From positions 434,001 through 498,000 of the forward strand of contig JAZKJV010010759.1 of NCBI GenBank assembly GCA_037367405.1: a stretch of DNA of 64,000 bases. Direction: 5' to 3'. Numbering within the stretch: position 1 is the stretch's first letter; every line of letters starts with the position of its first letter. This DNA is from Ottelia alismoides (lineage: Eukaryota; Streptophyta; Magnoliopsida; Alismatales; Hydrocharitaceae). Positions 10,585-20,729 of this stretch are shown here, piece after piece. Under the pieces are notes generated by a model. It saw only the letters and a program-made list of their open reading frames with translations, was not told where the DNA came from and did not search any database. A program made the position numbers and the translations under genes.

Positions 10585-12884
10585 CTATGGATCCATCGAA
10601 AGTGGAGGTCCATCTGGAAATGCTTCGAAATTTCTTGTTCTTTTTCGTCCACGCCCCCTTCTTTGTAGGCCTTCGCCCCTTCTTCCTCTTGTCCAAGAAC
10701 CTCTTGACCTGCACCCAATTCCACTAGGAAAATACAGATGTTTTAGGTTTATGATGTTTCACAAATAAAGATCTAATGTAGATAAAATGCAAGACAATCG
10801 AAATTAATACCTTCTGTTGGCCAAGGAATTTTGATTGCTTGTTGAAGCTTGCGTTGAGGGGCCTAGTGGTACCTCTTGGTTAGCTCGTACTAGAGGCGAT
10901 GGTGCATTGAGTGGTTCTTTGCAGGTGCAGGCTTGGTGCCCGAACTTGCTACACCTGCTGCATTTATGCCTTGATTTGCCATCATTCTCGTCCCTTGGCC
11001 GAATGCGATTCTTTCGTGGATGTCCTGGTAGCCTTGTGGTGTGAGGCGGTTGCACCTTGAATGGCAGATTGACCATCAACCACTGCGACTTGTCGGGCAT
11101 TGGTGCTATGTATGCACAAGTGTAGGCTTTCCTATAACGATCAACCTTGTAGTAATCAGGGACGTAGTTCTCCCACCGCACTCCTCTGATGGTTCCTAAC
11201 GCGGCTGCTGCATGTGTGCATGGAAGCCCACACAGTTGCCATCTTCGACACGAGCATTCGCGGGCTAGACATATGAAAGGTCTACATCCTTGAATAAAAC
11301 CTTCCCTTTGTGCTTTCAACGATATGAAAATACGTAGAAATGAATCGTCCTTCTCAGTTTCGTAGTGAATTACACTTGAAGGATTACGATTCTTCAGTTC
11401 ATAAATGAGAGATGGAAGTCTCTCATATGACTCCTCAACTTTTCCTCTGATCTTATCTAGGGCAATCCTTCTTCCCCTCCATATCCTCATGTAAGGTAAA
11501 CTGACTTGGAATTGCTCGGCAAGTCGTCGAGATATGGCATTGACAGTCATTTCTGGGTTGTCTTTGATCCATGGATCAATGTACTTGGCTATCCACTCTT
11601 GTGAAGCCAATGAATTGCCAATCCTACTGACAGATGAACAATTGTGCTCGCCATGTAGAGTCCTGACTCGGAATCGCATGCTATCTTGGAGTCTAGAAGC
11701 ATGGATTCGCCATTTACAATCATCTCCCCTGCATATGGCTGTCACCCGTGCTGCCTCACTCTTTATAAATCTCACATCAAATTCATTCCTCAGACAATAA
11801 GTGCTTAACGCATGTTTAAATTCATCGTGTCCATCGAACTCGGTTCCAACCGCAATGTCAGGAATCTCCATGTCGTTGGTGGATATTCTACCTTCGAAGT
11901 CATCAACATCCTCTAAATCTGAATCTAAGAGATAGTGGTAGCTATTCTCAGACTCAAGACCGCTGAGGTCATCGTCACTGGTACTTGAGCTATCAACAAC
12001 AAAATCAGAATCTTCTGATTCGCTTACATCGATACATACGGTTTGAGAGCGCAACACTCTCTTCGATCTCATTATACGCGAATGTTGAGAACTCAACATC
12101 TGTGACTCCATGGCATTGGGACTGATGGGTGCCCTTGATTCCTCCTCTCTTGATTCATCCCCAAGTGGCTCTTCAAATAGGGGATCATCATCCATCTCCA
12201 CTGCCTCATTCGGGTCGATGTCCATTTGCACAACTTCATCCTCAAAATCCATGGCTTCAGTAGTAAATCCCTCCACTCCATCCCCTTGCGCAAATTCGGT
12301 ATTAGCAATGCATTGAACTGTCTCCAAGGATTCATGCGTAACCGATCCCAACTCCTGCAAAGCCTCTGTTGCCTCATTCGCATCAGTCCCTAAGGACGTG
12401 GGAGTTGGATCTTGACCTGCAGTCGCATCCGCTTCCTCCGCAGCAAGTGGTTCAACATCTTGAATAAACTCCACCACCAACTCAACTTGCGTCCCATCTT
12501 GGTGCAAGTGAACATTTCCATCATCTGCTTCTCATCAGATAACTTCGCATACCTAACGAAGACAAAATGCGAGTACAGTTCGTATACCTAAATAATAAGC
12601 GAGTAGGCCAATAACATCTCACACCATGACATAGTTTCATACCTGGATGGATGGGAATTGGGAATTTTGTAGCTCAATCGTAAGGAATCCTTTGCTTGCC
12701 ATGGAACAACTTCTGCGATGTCATCCAAGATGTCGAACCAACACGTGTAATCTGGGTCTGTCCCTATGACGATTTGCTGTCCCAGCAAGTATCTATCGCC
12801 ACCACGACCTCGCACCTTCTTGAAGTATCCCCCATACCGGACGCAAATGCTAAGGACCCCATCACGGCCTTCGAACCAACCCAT
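10585..12884 (-). pseudogene. MULE transposase-like gene lacking the DDE domain, three exons, one frameshift
   Basis: Exon 1 is 12884-12643 (starts MGWFEGRD, VRYGGYFKKVRG-type N terminus), intron 12642-12553 (GT-AG), exon 2 12552-10811, intron 10810-10724 (GT-AG), exon 3 10723-10585 (arginine/glycine-rich tail, stop TAG). In exon 2, counted from 12507: an acidic stretch at about 20-215; the plant MuDR DNA-binding domain at about 217-300 (GTEFDGHDEFKHAL, CRGDDCKWRIHAS, HNCSS); a SWIM finger at about 416-430 (CSCRRWQLCGLPCTH); and a CCHC knuckle at about 512-524 (CSRCSKFGHQAC). Normally about 300 residues including the catalytic DDE triad lie between GCRPFI and the SWIM finger; here GCRPFI runs straight into CLARECSC in frame. 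A one-base loss near 12510 breaks the join of exon 1 to the rest. The 3' two thirds could still be translated from an internal ATG at about 12252. Confidence 0.85.
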
Positions 12885-13324
12885 GCCCTAAGGTACATGC
12901 AGGTTTCTTTCTCATGTACTCAGTTGGATTTTACGAAGATTTTCAGAGGCGAAAACGATGGGGGAGGACATACCGTTGCCTTTCGAGTTGCTTCTGGTAG
13001 CTTGGTGTAGGAGGAAGCGTGTCGTCGGCGATCGGTGGGGGGCTCTTCTTCTTCCGCGAGTTGGAGAAGATGACGAAGACGATGATCCGAAGGCGGGAAC
13101 GATCGTTGAGGATGTCGAGGGCGGGCGGGACGAGGGCAAAAACACATACCTCGTCACCCAGGCACTATTCATCGATTCGACTTCCGCTTCCATCTACACC
13201 ATACACATGGCAGCAACAAATCCCAACCATTTGATCTCCACCTCGAAACTCGGTGGTGGTAGGTGGTAACCCAACCATGGTTACCCCTAACGTCCCAGCG
13301 TAACGGAGGGTTACACACGTAATC
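12885..13324. other. MULE right subterminal region, likely transposase promoter and 5' leader
   Basis: GC-richer than the rest of the element. Overlapping open frames on both strands (for example 12958-13269 plus, 12912-13193 minus) look like composition artefacts. By position it should be the 5' leader of the transposase gene between its start and the terminal repeat. Confidence 0.4.
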
Positions 13325-13420
13325 GTTAAGCATTACTCGGGGGTTTTAGCGTAATTCGCACTTACGCGGGGTTCCTGGGGTAATTACCATATTACTCAGG
13401 GTTATGGGTGTAAATATCCC
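13325..13420 (-). repeat. MULE right terminal inverted repeat
   Basis: 96 bp ending TAAATATCCC, identical by eye to the inverted left terminal repeat. It is directly followed by the target duplication TAATAGTTT. Confidence 0.93.
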
Positions 13421-13429
13421 TAATAGTTT

Positions 13430-13634
13430 TTGATATTATGGTATAATGGAGAACGTACCGATTCAAAGCTATCACAAAATTAATATTTTAAAAATAACTT
13501 GAATTATTGATCTTCTAAGGTGGATACTAAATACTTTTTTATAACAACTATTAGTTGTATTTAGACGAAAGATTATTTATACTATAATCATATTTTTTAT
13601 AGATCATCTATAATGTGATGCATGTATCTTATTA
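13430..13634. other. 3' flank of the reverse-transcriptase pseudogene
   Basis: AT-rich sequence continuous with 9452 once the MULE and one duplication copy are removed, so probably the 3' region of the retroelement. No poly(A) tail or end can be placed. Ends at the duplication ATCTTATTA (13626-13634) of the next MITE. Confidence 0.4.
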
Positions 13635-13982
13635 CGAAAAATGGGGCTACCTGCACGTCATTTTTCCATAATTTTTTTATTTTTTGAAAACATACCATCT
13701 TCTGTATTCATCTATATATCCCTCCAATATGTCATTCGAATTTCGTCGGAAATAGAGACGCACATGTCCTCCATCTAGAACATGTAATCTTAATGGTCTA
13801 AAACATTAATTGTTGTACTCTACCTATCCTACATGGAGGATATATGAGTCTTTGTCTTAGACAAAATTCGAATGAAATATTAGAGAATATATAGATGAAT
13901 ATACATATTGATATTTTAAAAAAATAAAAAATACAGAAAAATGAGGTGATGGCAGCAACTAGGGGCAGCCCCCATCAAGCCC
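13635..13982. mobile_element. MULE-type MITE, copy 2
   Basis: A 348-bp element with long imperfect inverted repeats; it starts CGAAAAATGGGGCTACC and its inverted end contains GGGGCAGCCCCC. Its arms share long stretches with copy 1 at 60-377 (CATTTTTC, TTTTTTATTTTTTGAAAA, ATATCCCTCnAATATGTCATT). Flanked by a perfect 9-bp duplication ATCTTATTA at 13626-13634 and 13983-13991. The central 120 bases are unique to this copy. Noncoding. Confidence 0.8.
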
Positions 13983-14368
13983 ATCTTATTATTATGCTTT
14001 GTATTATATTCGGAGAAACTCAGGGGTCCAACACTAATAAATATTCAATTCCAGAGACGCAACTAATTTAAAAACAGATATGAGTTTTGACTAACTGACT
14101 TCTGCTTTTATTTCGAAAAATTATAGGGACGTCATTTCAGGCATTAAATAGTATATATCCGGTTATTATTTTCAGATACTAAATAAATCATTTACGCTGA
14201 CAAACAACAACCACGTTAGAAAACAGCGGCGGTTAGAGGTGGTTTAGAGAACGCCCTCCGCTCGCATCACCGGCGATGAAATATAATTGATAATTGCACG
14301 ATGACCTAAGGAATCTACTCCTTAATTCGGAAGAGTTGAGTTACATGAATTGAAGACTCTCTCTTCCG

Positions 14369-14382
14369 CTACAAATACCCCC
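14369..14382 (+). promoter_or_regulatory. TATA-like box of the glycine-rich protein gene
   Basis: CTACAAATACCCCC lies about 60 bp upstream of the ATG at 14430, a normal plant position for a TATA box given a short 5' leader. It is a variant of CTATAAATA. Upstream (13992-14368) I see no other clear motif. Confidence 0.5.
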
Positions 14383-14429
14383 TAAGCTCGTCTCAATATT
14401 GAGTGCAGCAGTAGACTACACGAAAAACC

Positions 14430-14837
14430 ATGGCGATCGCTCCCAAGATTGTTATTGTAGTATCTCTTCTTCTGCTGCTGATGTGCTTCTCTATCATGGC
14501 CTCGGGTGCTCGAGTCCTTGCTCAATACGGCTGTGGAAGTTGGGGAGGCGGAGGCGGTGGTGGTGGAGGAGGAGGCAGTGGTTTTGGATATGGACATGGG
14601 GGTTATCATTCCACTACTACTTATGGAAGCAATGGAGGGGGAGGTGGAGGTGGAGGTGGAGGCGGAGGTGGTGGTGCGGGAAGTGGCTATGGATCTGGAT
14701 ATGGTAGCCGAGGAGGTTATGACGGCGGAGTAAGAGATGGATATGGATGTGGCTATGGAGGTGGAGGAGTTTATAGTGGTGCATATGGATCTGGATATGG
14801 TGGTGGCGTAGGAGGAAGCGGTGACAATCCACCATGA
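14430..14837 (+). CDS. Secreted glycine-rich protein
   Basis: 135 residues in one uninterrupted frame. Residues 1-30 are a classic signal peptide with a leucine/valine core (IVIVVSLLLLLMCFSIM) and a likely cut after ARVLA. The mature part is almost entirely glycine with tyrosine and serine: two poly-glycine blocks (about 39-49 and 69-82) and GYGSGYGS-type repeats, with two scattered cysteines. Such proteins are cell-wall or extracellular structural or stress-related proteins in plants. The TATA-like box is at 14369, and possible poly(A) signals (AATGAAAAATAG near 14885) follow. It is the only evident host gene in the window, wedged between transposons, and shows no damage. The poly-glycine codon tracts are low-complexity and may vary in length. 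Confidence 0.8.
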   Translation: MAIAPKIVIVVSLLLLLMCFSIMASGARVLAQYGCGSWGGGGGGGGGGGSGFGYGHGGYHSTTTYGSNGGGGGGGGGGGGGGAGSGYGSGYGSRGGYDGGVRDGYGCGYGGGGVYSGAYGSGYGGGVGGSGDNPP

Positions 14838-15250
14838 GTATGCCATGTTGTCTTCTATTGTATCGATTTGCTTCCCTTCACGCAAATGAAAAATAGTCCC
14901 AACTATAGATTTGTACTAGTCTGGAATGAAGTTCTCATGTAATAGATTATTACATCCTCTTTGCATTTCTAATCTTGAATACAGTTTATCTTTCTCGTTT
15001 CTATCCAAGCACTTCAACAAAATATATACTTCATCATTGTATGGTTAGCGGATCATATAGCTACTCACTCTAACATATAAAAGTTGATTCTAAACTCATG
15101 ATATCCAATAAATTATTACTGGTCAGGTATCCGATTCCATTTGACCCATAGTGTGCATGGATCGACCCGAAAGCTTGATCTATAGTCTAACCTTGTGATG
15201 TATCTTCTTCTGGTCCCTCCAATCCGGTAGGCAATGCTAATGAATCCGTG
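14838..15250. other. 3' region of the glycine-rich gene and intergenic
   Basis: Contains the probable 3' untranslated region to about 15000, then noncoding sequence with nothing recognised. Confidence 0.45.
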
Positions 15251-15254
15251 AATT

Positions 15255-16555
15255 GTGATTTTTATTCTTTCATTTTGGCTTAAAATTTCTAGTAAAATAT
15301 ATTCAAATGATGATTTATTCTCACTTTTAAAATCCTTGACATTTGTTAGTATTTTAATTTAACACTTATTTATATCAAAATAAAAGATAAAGAATTATGT
15401 ACCATATATACGTATTAACTCTAGACCCCCGAACCAAGTCGAGGTCTTGAATTAATAGACAGAGAATAATGTAAGGAGAGATAGGGCGAATAACTTATAA
15501 AAATCTCAACAAAATCAAGAGAATCGTTGTGCATGTGAACTATATTCATTTTGTTAATATCCCATACTCAACAAGATCACTTAAAATAAAAATATTTTCT
15601 TCTTGAAACATGTACATAAAAATGTATACTTAATAATAAAAGTATTCTAAAAAATAAATATATGAACATATAACATAGTACAATAAATCGAAAAAATTGT
15701 AAAATGAACATTCAAAGCTAAATATCCACTCCATACGATCCCAAAATTTACCAAACTCCTTTTTCATTGTACTCGGCATAAAATTATTTTTAAAATGAGA
15801 TGATTTTATCAAAATAAAGTTAAGATGCGAAAGTTGACTTTTATAGGTTCTATGATATATGTACAACTATATATCTATTTGAGTAAATTACATAATAGAT
15901 CTCGAAATATGGGGTATGTATCAAAAAGAGTCCTCGTAATCAGAATGTTTTGTTTTGGGGCCCATTCATGTTTCCGTGCACAGGGGTCTTGGGGGGCCGT
16001 TGTTTTTCTACTCGTTGAACTAAAATAGACGGATGCAAACGGTCTCATACGGATATAGATATATGTATTACCATATCCTTATTTATTTTTTAATACGAAT
16101 ACGGATGCAGATACGGATATTGACGGATATTAAAACTATCTTACCATATCCTTAAATACGGATACAGATGTAAAACAGATACTTATCGCACACGAGTGAT
16201 GTTAGAAATACTCTATAGAATCGACTTAAATATATAAGAATTGGATGGAAAACATAGGATATTAATTTACTATATGTGTTTGTACCATAAAATTTATATA
16301 AATATGGTAAAAAGTGGCAGAGAATTATGTTAAATAGGGTTAAAAATAAATCTATGACTATATTTATTACGAAAATGGATATATGGATATGTACACGGAT
16401 GTTTATGGATATTAAAACAATATCCATATATGTATCCATTTTAAAATGGATACGAATACGGATGTCAAAATCTGTATAATAGGGATACAGTGACGGATCG
16501 GATACGGATATATCCGTATCCATTTGCATCCCTACTAAAATAGCCATCCAACTTG
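15255..16555 (+). mobile_element. Decayed Athila-like LTR remnant
   Basis: Colinear short matches to the start of the Athila-like LTRs in this window: TTTTGGCTTAAAATTTCTAG near 15283; a block with the order CCnAG..., AGGAGAGATAGGGC near 15472; then GATGCGAAAGTTGACTTTTA near 15823 matching the LTR's ATGCGAAAGTTAGGTTTTGG. Matching sequence continues in character to about 16555, interrupted by the hAT-like element at 16028. The ends cannot be fixed. It is more diverged than any other Athila copy here. Confidence 0.5.
16028..16534. mobile_element. Nonautonomous hAT-like element rich in GGATACGGATA
   Basis: Both ends carry inverted copies of ACGGATGCAAACGG / CCATTTGCATCCCTA, and the interior repeats GATACGGATAT-type words on both strands. 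An identical 8-10 bp sequence containing CTAAAATA sits on each side (16019-16028 and 16534-16543), as expected for the 8-bp duplication of hAT transposition. About 0.5 kb, noncoding; an open minus-strand frame is just a translation of the repeat. The exact terminal base is uncertain by one or two positions. Confidence 0.7.
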
Positions 16556-16571
16556 CAGTCCTAAATCCTAA

Positions 16572-16928
16572 GTGCCCGTTCGGTTGGGGGGGGTTACCCC
16601 CAATTTGGGTGGGTTACCCCCAAACCCCACATTCCTAACCCATTTGTAAGGCACACTCCCTTCCCATAAAAAAATTATATATTATACCATCATATCATCT
16701 AAAAATCATAAAATACTCAACTTCTACTCACCATTCCAAACTTTAATACAATCATATCACAAAAATTACCCACTTTTTCAAATGTTAATATAATCATATT
16801 ATAATAACTACCAACTTTTTCAATTTTCAATACAATCACATCACACAAACCCCCCAAACCCTTAATCCACCACACAAACACAAAAACGAGTTATCCTTCC
16901 CCAAATAACCCACAAACCAAACACAACC
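16572..16928. mobile_element. Possible Tourist-like MITE (PIF/Harbinger type)
   Basis: The ends GTGCCCGTTCGGTT and, inverted, GGTTGTGTTTGGTT are similar, and the triplet TAA (within CCTAA) flanks both sides (16569-16571, 16929-16931), as expected for PIF/Harbinger elements. The interior is AT-rich with several GGGTTA(C/T)CCC and CCCAAACC words near the ends. Noncoding. Confidence 0.5.
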
Positions 16929-16931
16929 TAA

Positions 16932-17734
16932 AGAAACGATTGACAAAACAACAAACCCTTCCTCTTCCTCATGGTTGCCATCACCAAACACCAAATCATC
17001 GCGTCCTTCCATGCCATCTTCCTTCACCGCACCCCGTTGCCACCCACCGGGTCAGTGCTTAGTCATAGTTCTTTACACATCGTCACAACCATTTATGTTG
17101 GTAGCATCATCATTGTCATCGTCACGATCGTACTCCTCGTCGCCGTGACTGCTGCATCGCCATCGCCACTGACAATGAAGCTACTGCTGCTATCATCTCT
17201 GGTCACTTTGCACAGGTTTCTTAACATCCCCCAAAATCGATGTATAATAGAAAACGGTTGAGCCAACCTTTCTGGATGTTAACAATAAAATGATGACCGA
17301 AACTTTTCAGGAAAATATGATCTAATGAAAGCTGAAGATTAATGTTCAGATATCTTTTGGATTAATGTAATATAGGGTTTATTTGAAATATTTTCGATAG
17401 TTATTTTTATCATAGTCTAGTGGAATTTATTTGTGTTTCAGTTGCTTAATTTTCCTGATTTTGATAGATTCTGGAAATATTTAGTGATCAACTAGAACCA
17501 TAAATGGTTATTTTAGTGGATTTACATGAGCTTATTTATGATGAATTTCTCCATCTTGTTCAGATGGCATGATGATATGGTCCACATGGTAAGAAACTAA
17601 GTTTCAATGAAGAGCTTATTCAAACTACATCAATTCACAACATCTAAGTTTTGATAGCTATGATAGATATATAGATGACTTAGAGGACACCGATCTGAAT
17701 TAAATTGTTACACAAATATTGTCTAGGGAATGGT
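16932..17734. other. Intergenic, no gene supported
   Basis: One open frame (16971-17261, plus) has hydrophobic low-complexity content and no known motif; I do not call it. The rest is AT-rich and noncoding. It ends at ATAGA (17735-17739), the target duplication of the old Copia LTR. Confidence 0.4.
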
Positions 17735-20709
17735 ATAGATGAAGGAAGTAAATAAAACTTTATGAACTTCGCATCACGGAAATGCTGAATATAAAGCAAT
17801 TTTTTTGCTTAAAACATTGTATGTTCATCTCATGAATAAGAAATTTAAGCATAGCTTTTTGCACTTTGCGAAATCATTAATTTAGATAAACAACTTTCCT
17901 AACAAGGTTTCTAATATTTTAATGGATATTTAGTTGAGATTAGGGTTATCTCTTGAAATGTTAGTCTCTAATGTAAGAGACCTCCTGAATCAAGTTCGAT
18001 ATGCACTTGTCTTTCTTGTGGACACGATGATGAGTTGCGTAGCTTCCCATGAACTTCGATATCATCTTCTTGATCTTGTTCATGCAAGGATGTTCAAGTT
18101 CCTAATTTCTTCGCACGAATTTGGTCCTTCTTCACATACAAAGAGAACAGAAAGGAGGCTATCTTCTCCTCCACAAGGACACACCAATGGAGAGAAGAGA
18201 GGCTTGATAAACTGGACATGTAAGGGCTTGAAAAGTAGACGTATATGAGAAGAGAACTCTCAAGACTCTTCTCTTCTTTTAATTATCAAGACAAGAGAAT
18301 ATTGGGAGACACAAGCAAGAGTTAATGCCCTCTTTTTTCTATATATGTGGGACATCTATGAGGAGATATCTCCTCATAGTAGATGTCTTCCATAGTGTAC
18401 CTTGGATGGAGAATCAAGGGCTAAGTTTTAGTCCTTATTCAATAAGATAAAGGACTCTATTTATCTCCTTTTAGTTACCAATTAAATCAATTGATAAATA
18501 ATGCAACAAATAAGTTAACAAACTTGAGATCCTAATCCAATTAGGACTCTCAAGGTGGTGCCATGAATTTCATAATACATGCCCATCCTTTCTTGTTGGA
18601 TTGAATTTGTTGCTTAATTATCATTATGATAATCAAATTATAATAATTGGTAATTTATGAGAAAGACAGTCGAAGTTTATGAATCATATTCATACATCCA
18701 AATCAAAATATAAATCTAATTTATATTTAAAAACCAATGTGAATCATACTCACAAATATACCTTGAAATAATTATATGAATTATATTCATATAAAAATTA
18801 ATTATTATGATTCATTATTTACATTAATTAATTATATTTATGAACCATATTCACAAAAATTCTTTACGAATAATAGATATGATAATAACAATTATTGTCT
18901 CAATATTGACATCAAGTAGTATGTGTTTAAATCAAATTAGGACTCATGAGATACAAATGAAAAATACTTGGAGATAATATCGAAGAGATCATACTATATA
19001 TGTATAGTGACATGAAATCTAGATAACTATCCAATTTCAAAGTTTATACCATTTTAGCAAAATTACGTCACTTACGAATGTTAAGCTTGAGTTGAAATAC
19101 TCCACACTCTAAGTGAGCTCAACTAAATGCATCACACTCTCCATGAGCTAGAGAAAGTGTAAGCGAGCTGAATTCAACTTCCATGACCATTTCTAATCAA
19201 AATCTAATAAAACTATTTTGAATTTGGTAATGAGCTCAAGGAGTCTATTTATTTTCATTTCCGTCACCAATTCTATCTCCAACATTTGGACAGTGACAAT
19301 AAAATTGGAATTGGATACAAATGAAGTGCGACTTAATCTATTTTATTCTCAAATCATCAAGTTAATAAATTGATCCACTAAAATCCATTTGATATCATCT
19401 TTCCCTTTGAAATGGAAGTGTCATGGTAGATGATCAATTACGATAGATTTAACCCTGAGTAGTCCCAATACTCATCTGATCTTCATGTAACTGGAAGACT
19501 TTGATATATCTGAAGTTCAAACTTTAATATGAATATCTTCTTCAGATCAAATCAATATTTTTCTCTTTTAATATTTGGGTGATGAATACCCATTTCATCA
19601 TCTTTATTTTATCATTTTGGCCTTAAAAACCCTTACTAATGCAAGTAAATACCACTAAATTGTACAAATTAACATTTATTCTTTACTTCATTTATTATGT
19701 ATAAAATATTATTTATATTTCCAAAATTATAGAATAAAGAAAAGAAATGTAATAAAATACAAAATGTATTTTATGACCCTAAACTCCAAGACCTAGGAAT
19801 CTTGGTGATTGGGTTGACAAGGAATAAAGTAGGGAGAGATAATGGCAAATAATGCAAGAAAACCCCTATTTATTTATTCATCATTTATTCATTTTTAGGA
19901 CCTATTTTATTTTCTACGTTTTATACCTCAAATAAAGAAACTTTGTCCATGAAAGTTGTAGATAAAAATACAAATAAAAATATAAAATTGAGTTTATACA
20001 TAAATAATATTCAGTATATAAATTATAGTCTAAATAAAAAGCCAAAATCTTAACTTCCCAGACCCATCTCACCTAAATAAAAACTCAAAATATGTCAAAA
20101 TCACCTTTAATTTTATATAACTTGTAATAAACTATTTAATAAAAGTGATTTCATATTTTTTGAAGATATTATGCGAAAGTTAGGTTTTGGACCTCTATTG
20201 TATTATATAATGTATAAAATATTAATTTATGTATTCTTTGTTATTTTTATAATTTTATATTTTTCATAATTTTTAAAAATTATTTATAATATACGTACCT
20301 ACTAAAATTAAAATAAAACCATCAAGAAATCATTAAAACAAAATATGTATACTAAATACAATGATAAATATACAATAATTATACATATATAATATATACT
20401 TATATTTATTTAAGTATAAATATTACATCAGAATAAAAATATATTGTACTTTTATAAAATGAGAAAATAAAATTATAAAATATAAAATAAAAAATAGAAA
20501 TAAAATACATAAAAAACATATGTAAATGTACCTATAAATAAAACCCTAAAAACAACTTGTAATAAATAAACTCTAAAAAAAATAAATAAAAATAAGAGTA
20601 AAATACTACAGAAAATAAGAAACAATTCTTATTTTATAAATTTAATCTAATAAAATAATTTATTATTTATAACTTAATTTGTAAATAATTTTGGGATGGA
20701 TTTTTCCTA

Positions 20710-20729
20710 GTTGGTCTACGTAGACCAAC
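20710..20729. promoter_or_regulatory. LTR palindrome (ACGT core), old solo LTR
   Basis: GTTGGTCTACGTAGACCAAC is a perfect 20-bp palindrome at the same relative position as the CACGTG-centred palindromes of the other Athila LTRs, about 1130 bp from the LTR start. It has changed symmetrically (TACGTA core). Confidence 0.6.

Larger units (their letters stand above)
9453..13420. mobile_element. Mutator-like element (MULE) with two convergent genes
   Basis: A 3968-bp element. Its first 96 bases (9453-9548, starting GGGATATTTACACCC) and last 96 bases (13325-13420) are, by eye, perfectly identical inverted repeats. The flanks are a perfect 9-bp duplication TAATAGTTT (9444-9452 and 13421-13429). These are hallmarks of Mutator-family elements, and the identical ends indicate a recent insertion. 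It carries a GRF-finger gene reading inward from the left end and a transposase-like gene reading inward from the right end, the same convergent layout known for maize MuDR (mudrA and mudrB). The transposase lacks its catalytic domain, so the element probably moved with help from an intact relative. Confidence 0.93.

Noticed and set aside
12912..13269. Overlapping frames on both strands near the right end of the MULE
   Set aside because: Both strands are open because of GC-rich composition. The position fits a transposase 5' leader, and no domain is visible.
14399..14885. Antisense and other-frame open frames over the glycine-rich gene
   Set aside because: They mirror GGN-rich codons; only the plus frame has a signal peptide and a sensible stop.
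16152..16547. 131-residue minus-strand frame
   Set aside because: It is the translation of the GGATACGGATA-type words of the hAT-like element.
16971..17261. 96-residue plus-strand frame with a hydrophobic centre
   Set aside because: It shows no known motif and low complexity of I, V, T and L, and it partly overlaps a MITE edge. Coding evidence is insufficient.
17934..18248. 104-residue open frame
   Set aside because: It is colinear with the Copia LTR sequence (the block around AGAGACCTCCTG), so it is LTR and not a gene.
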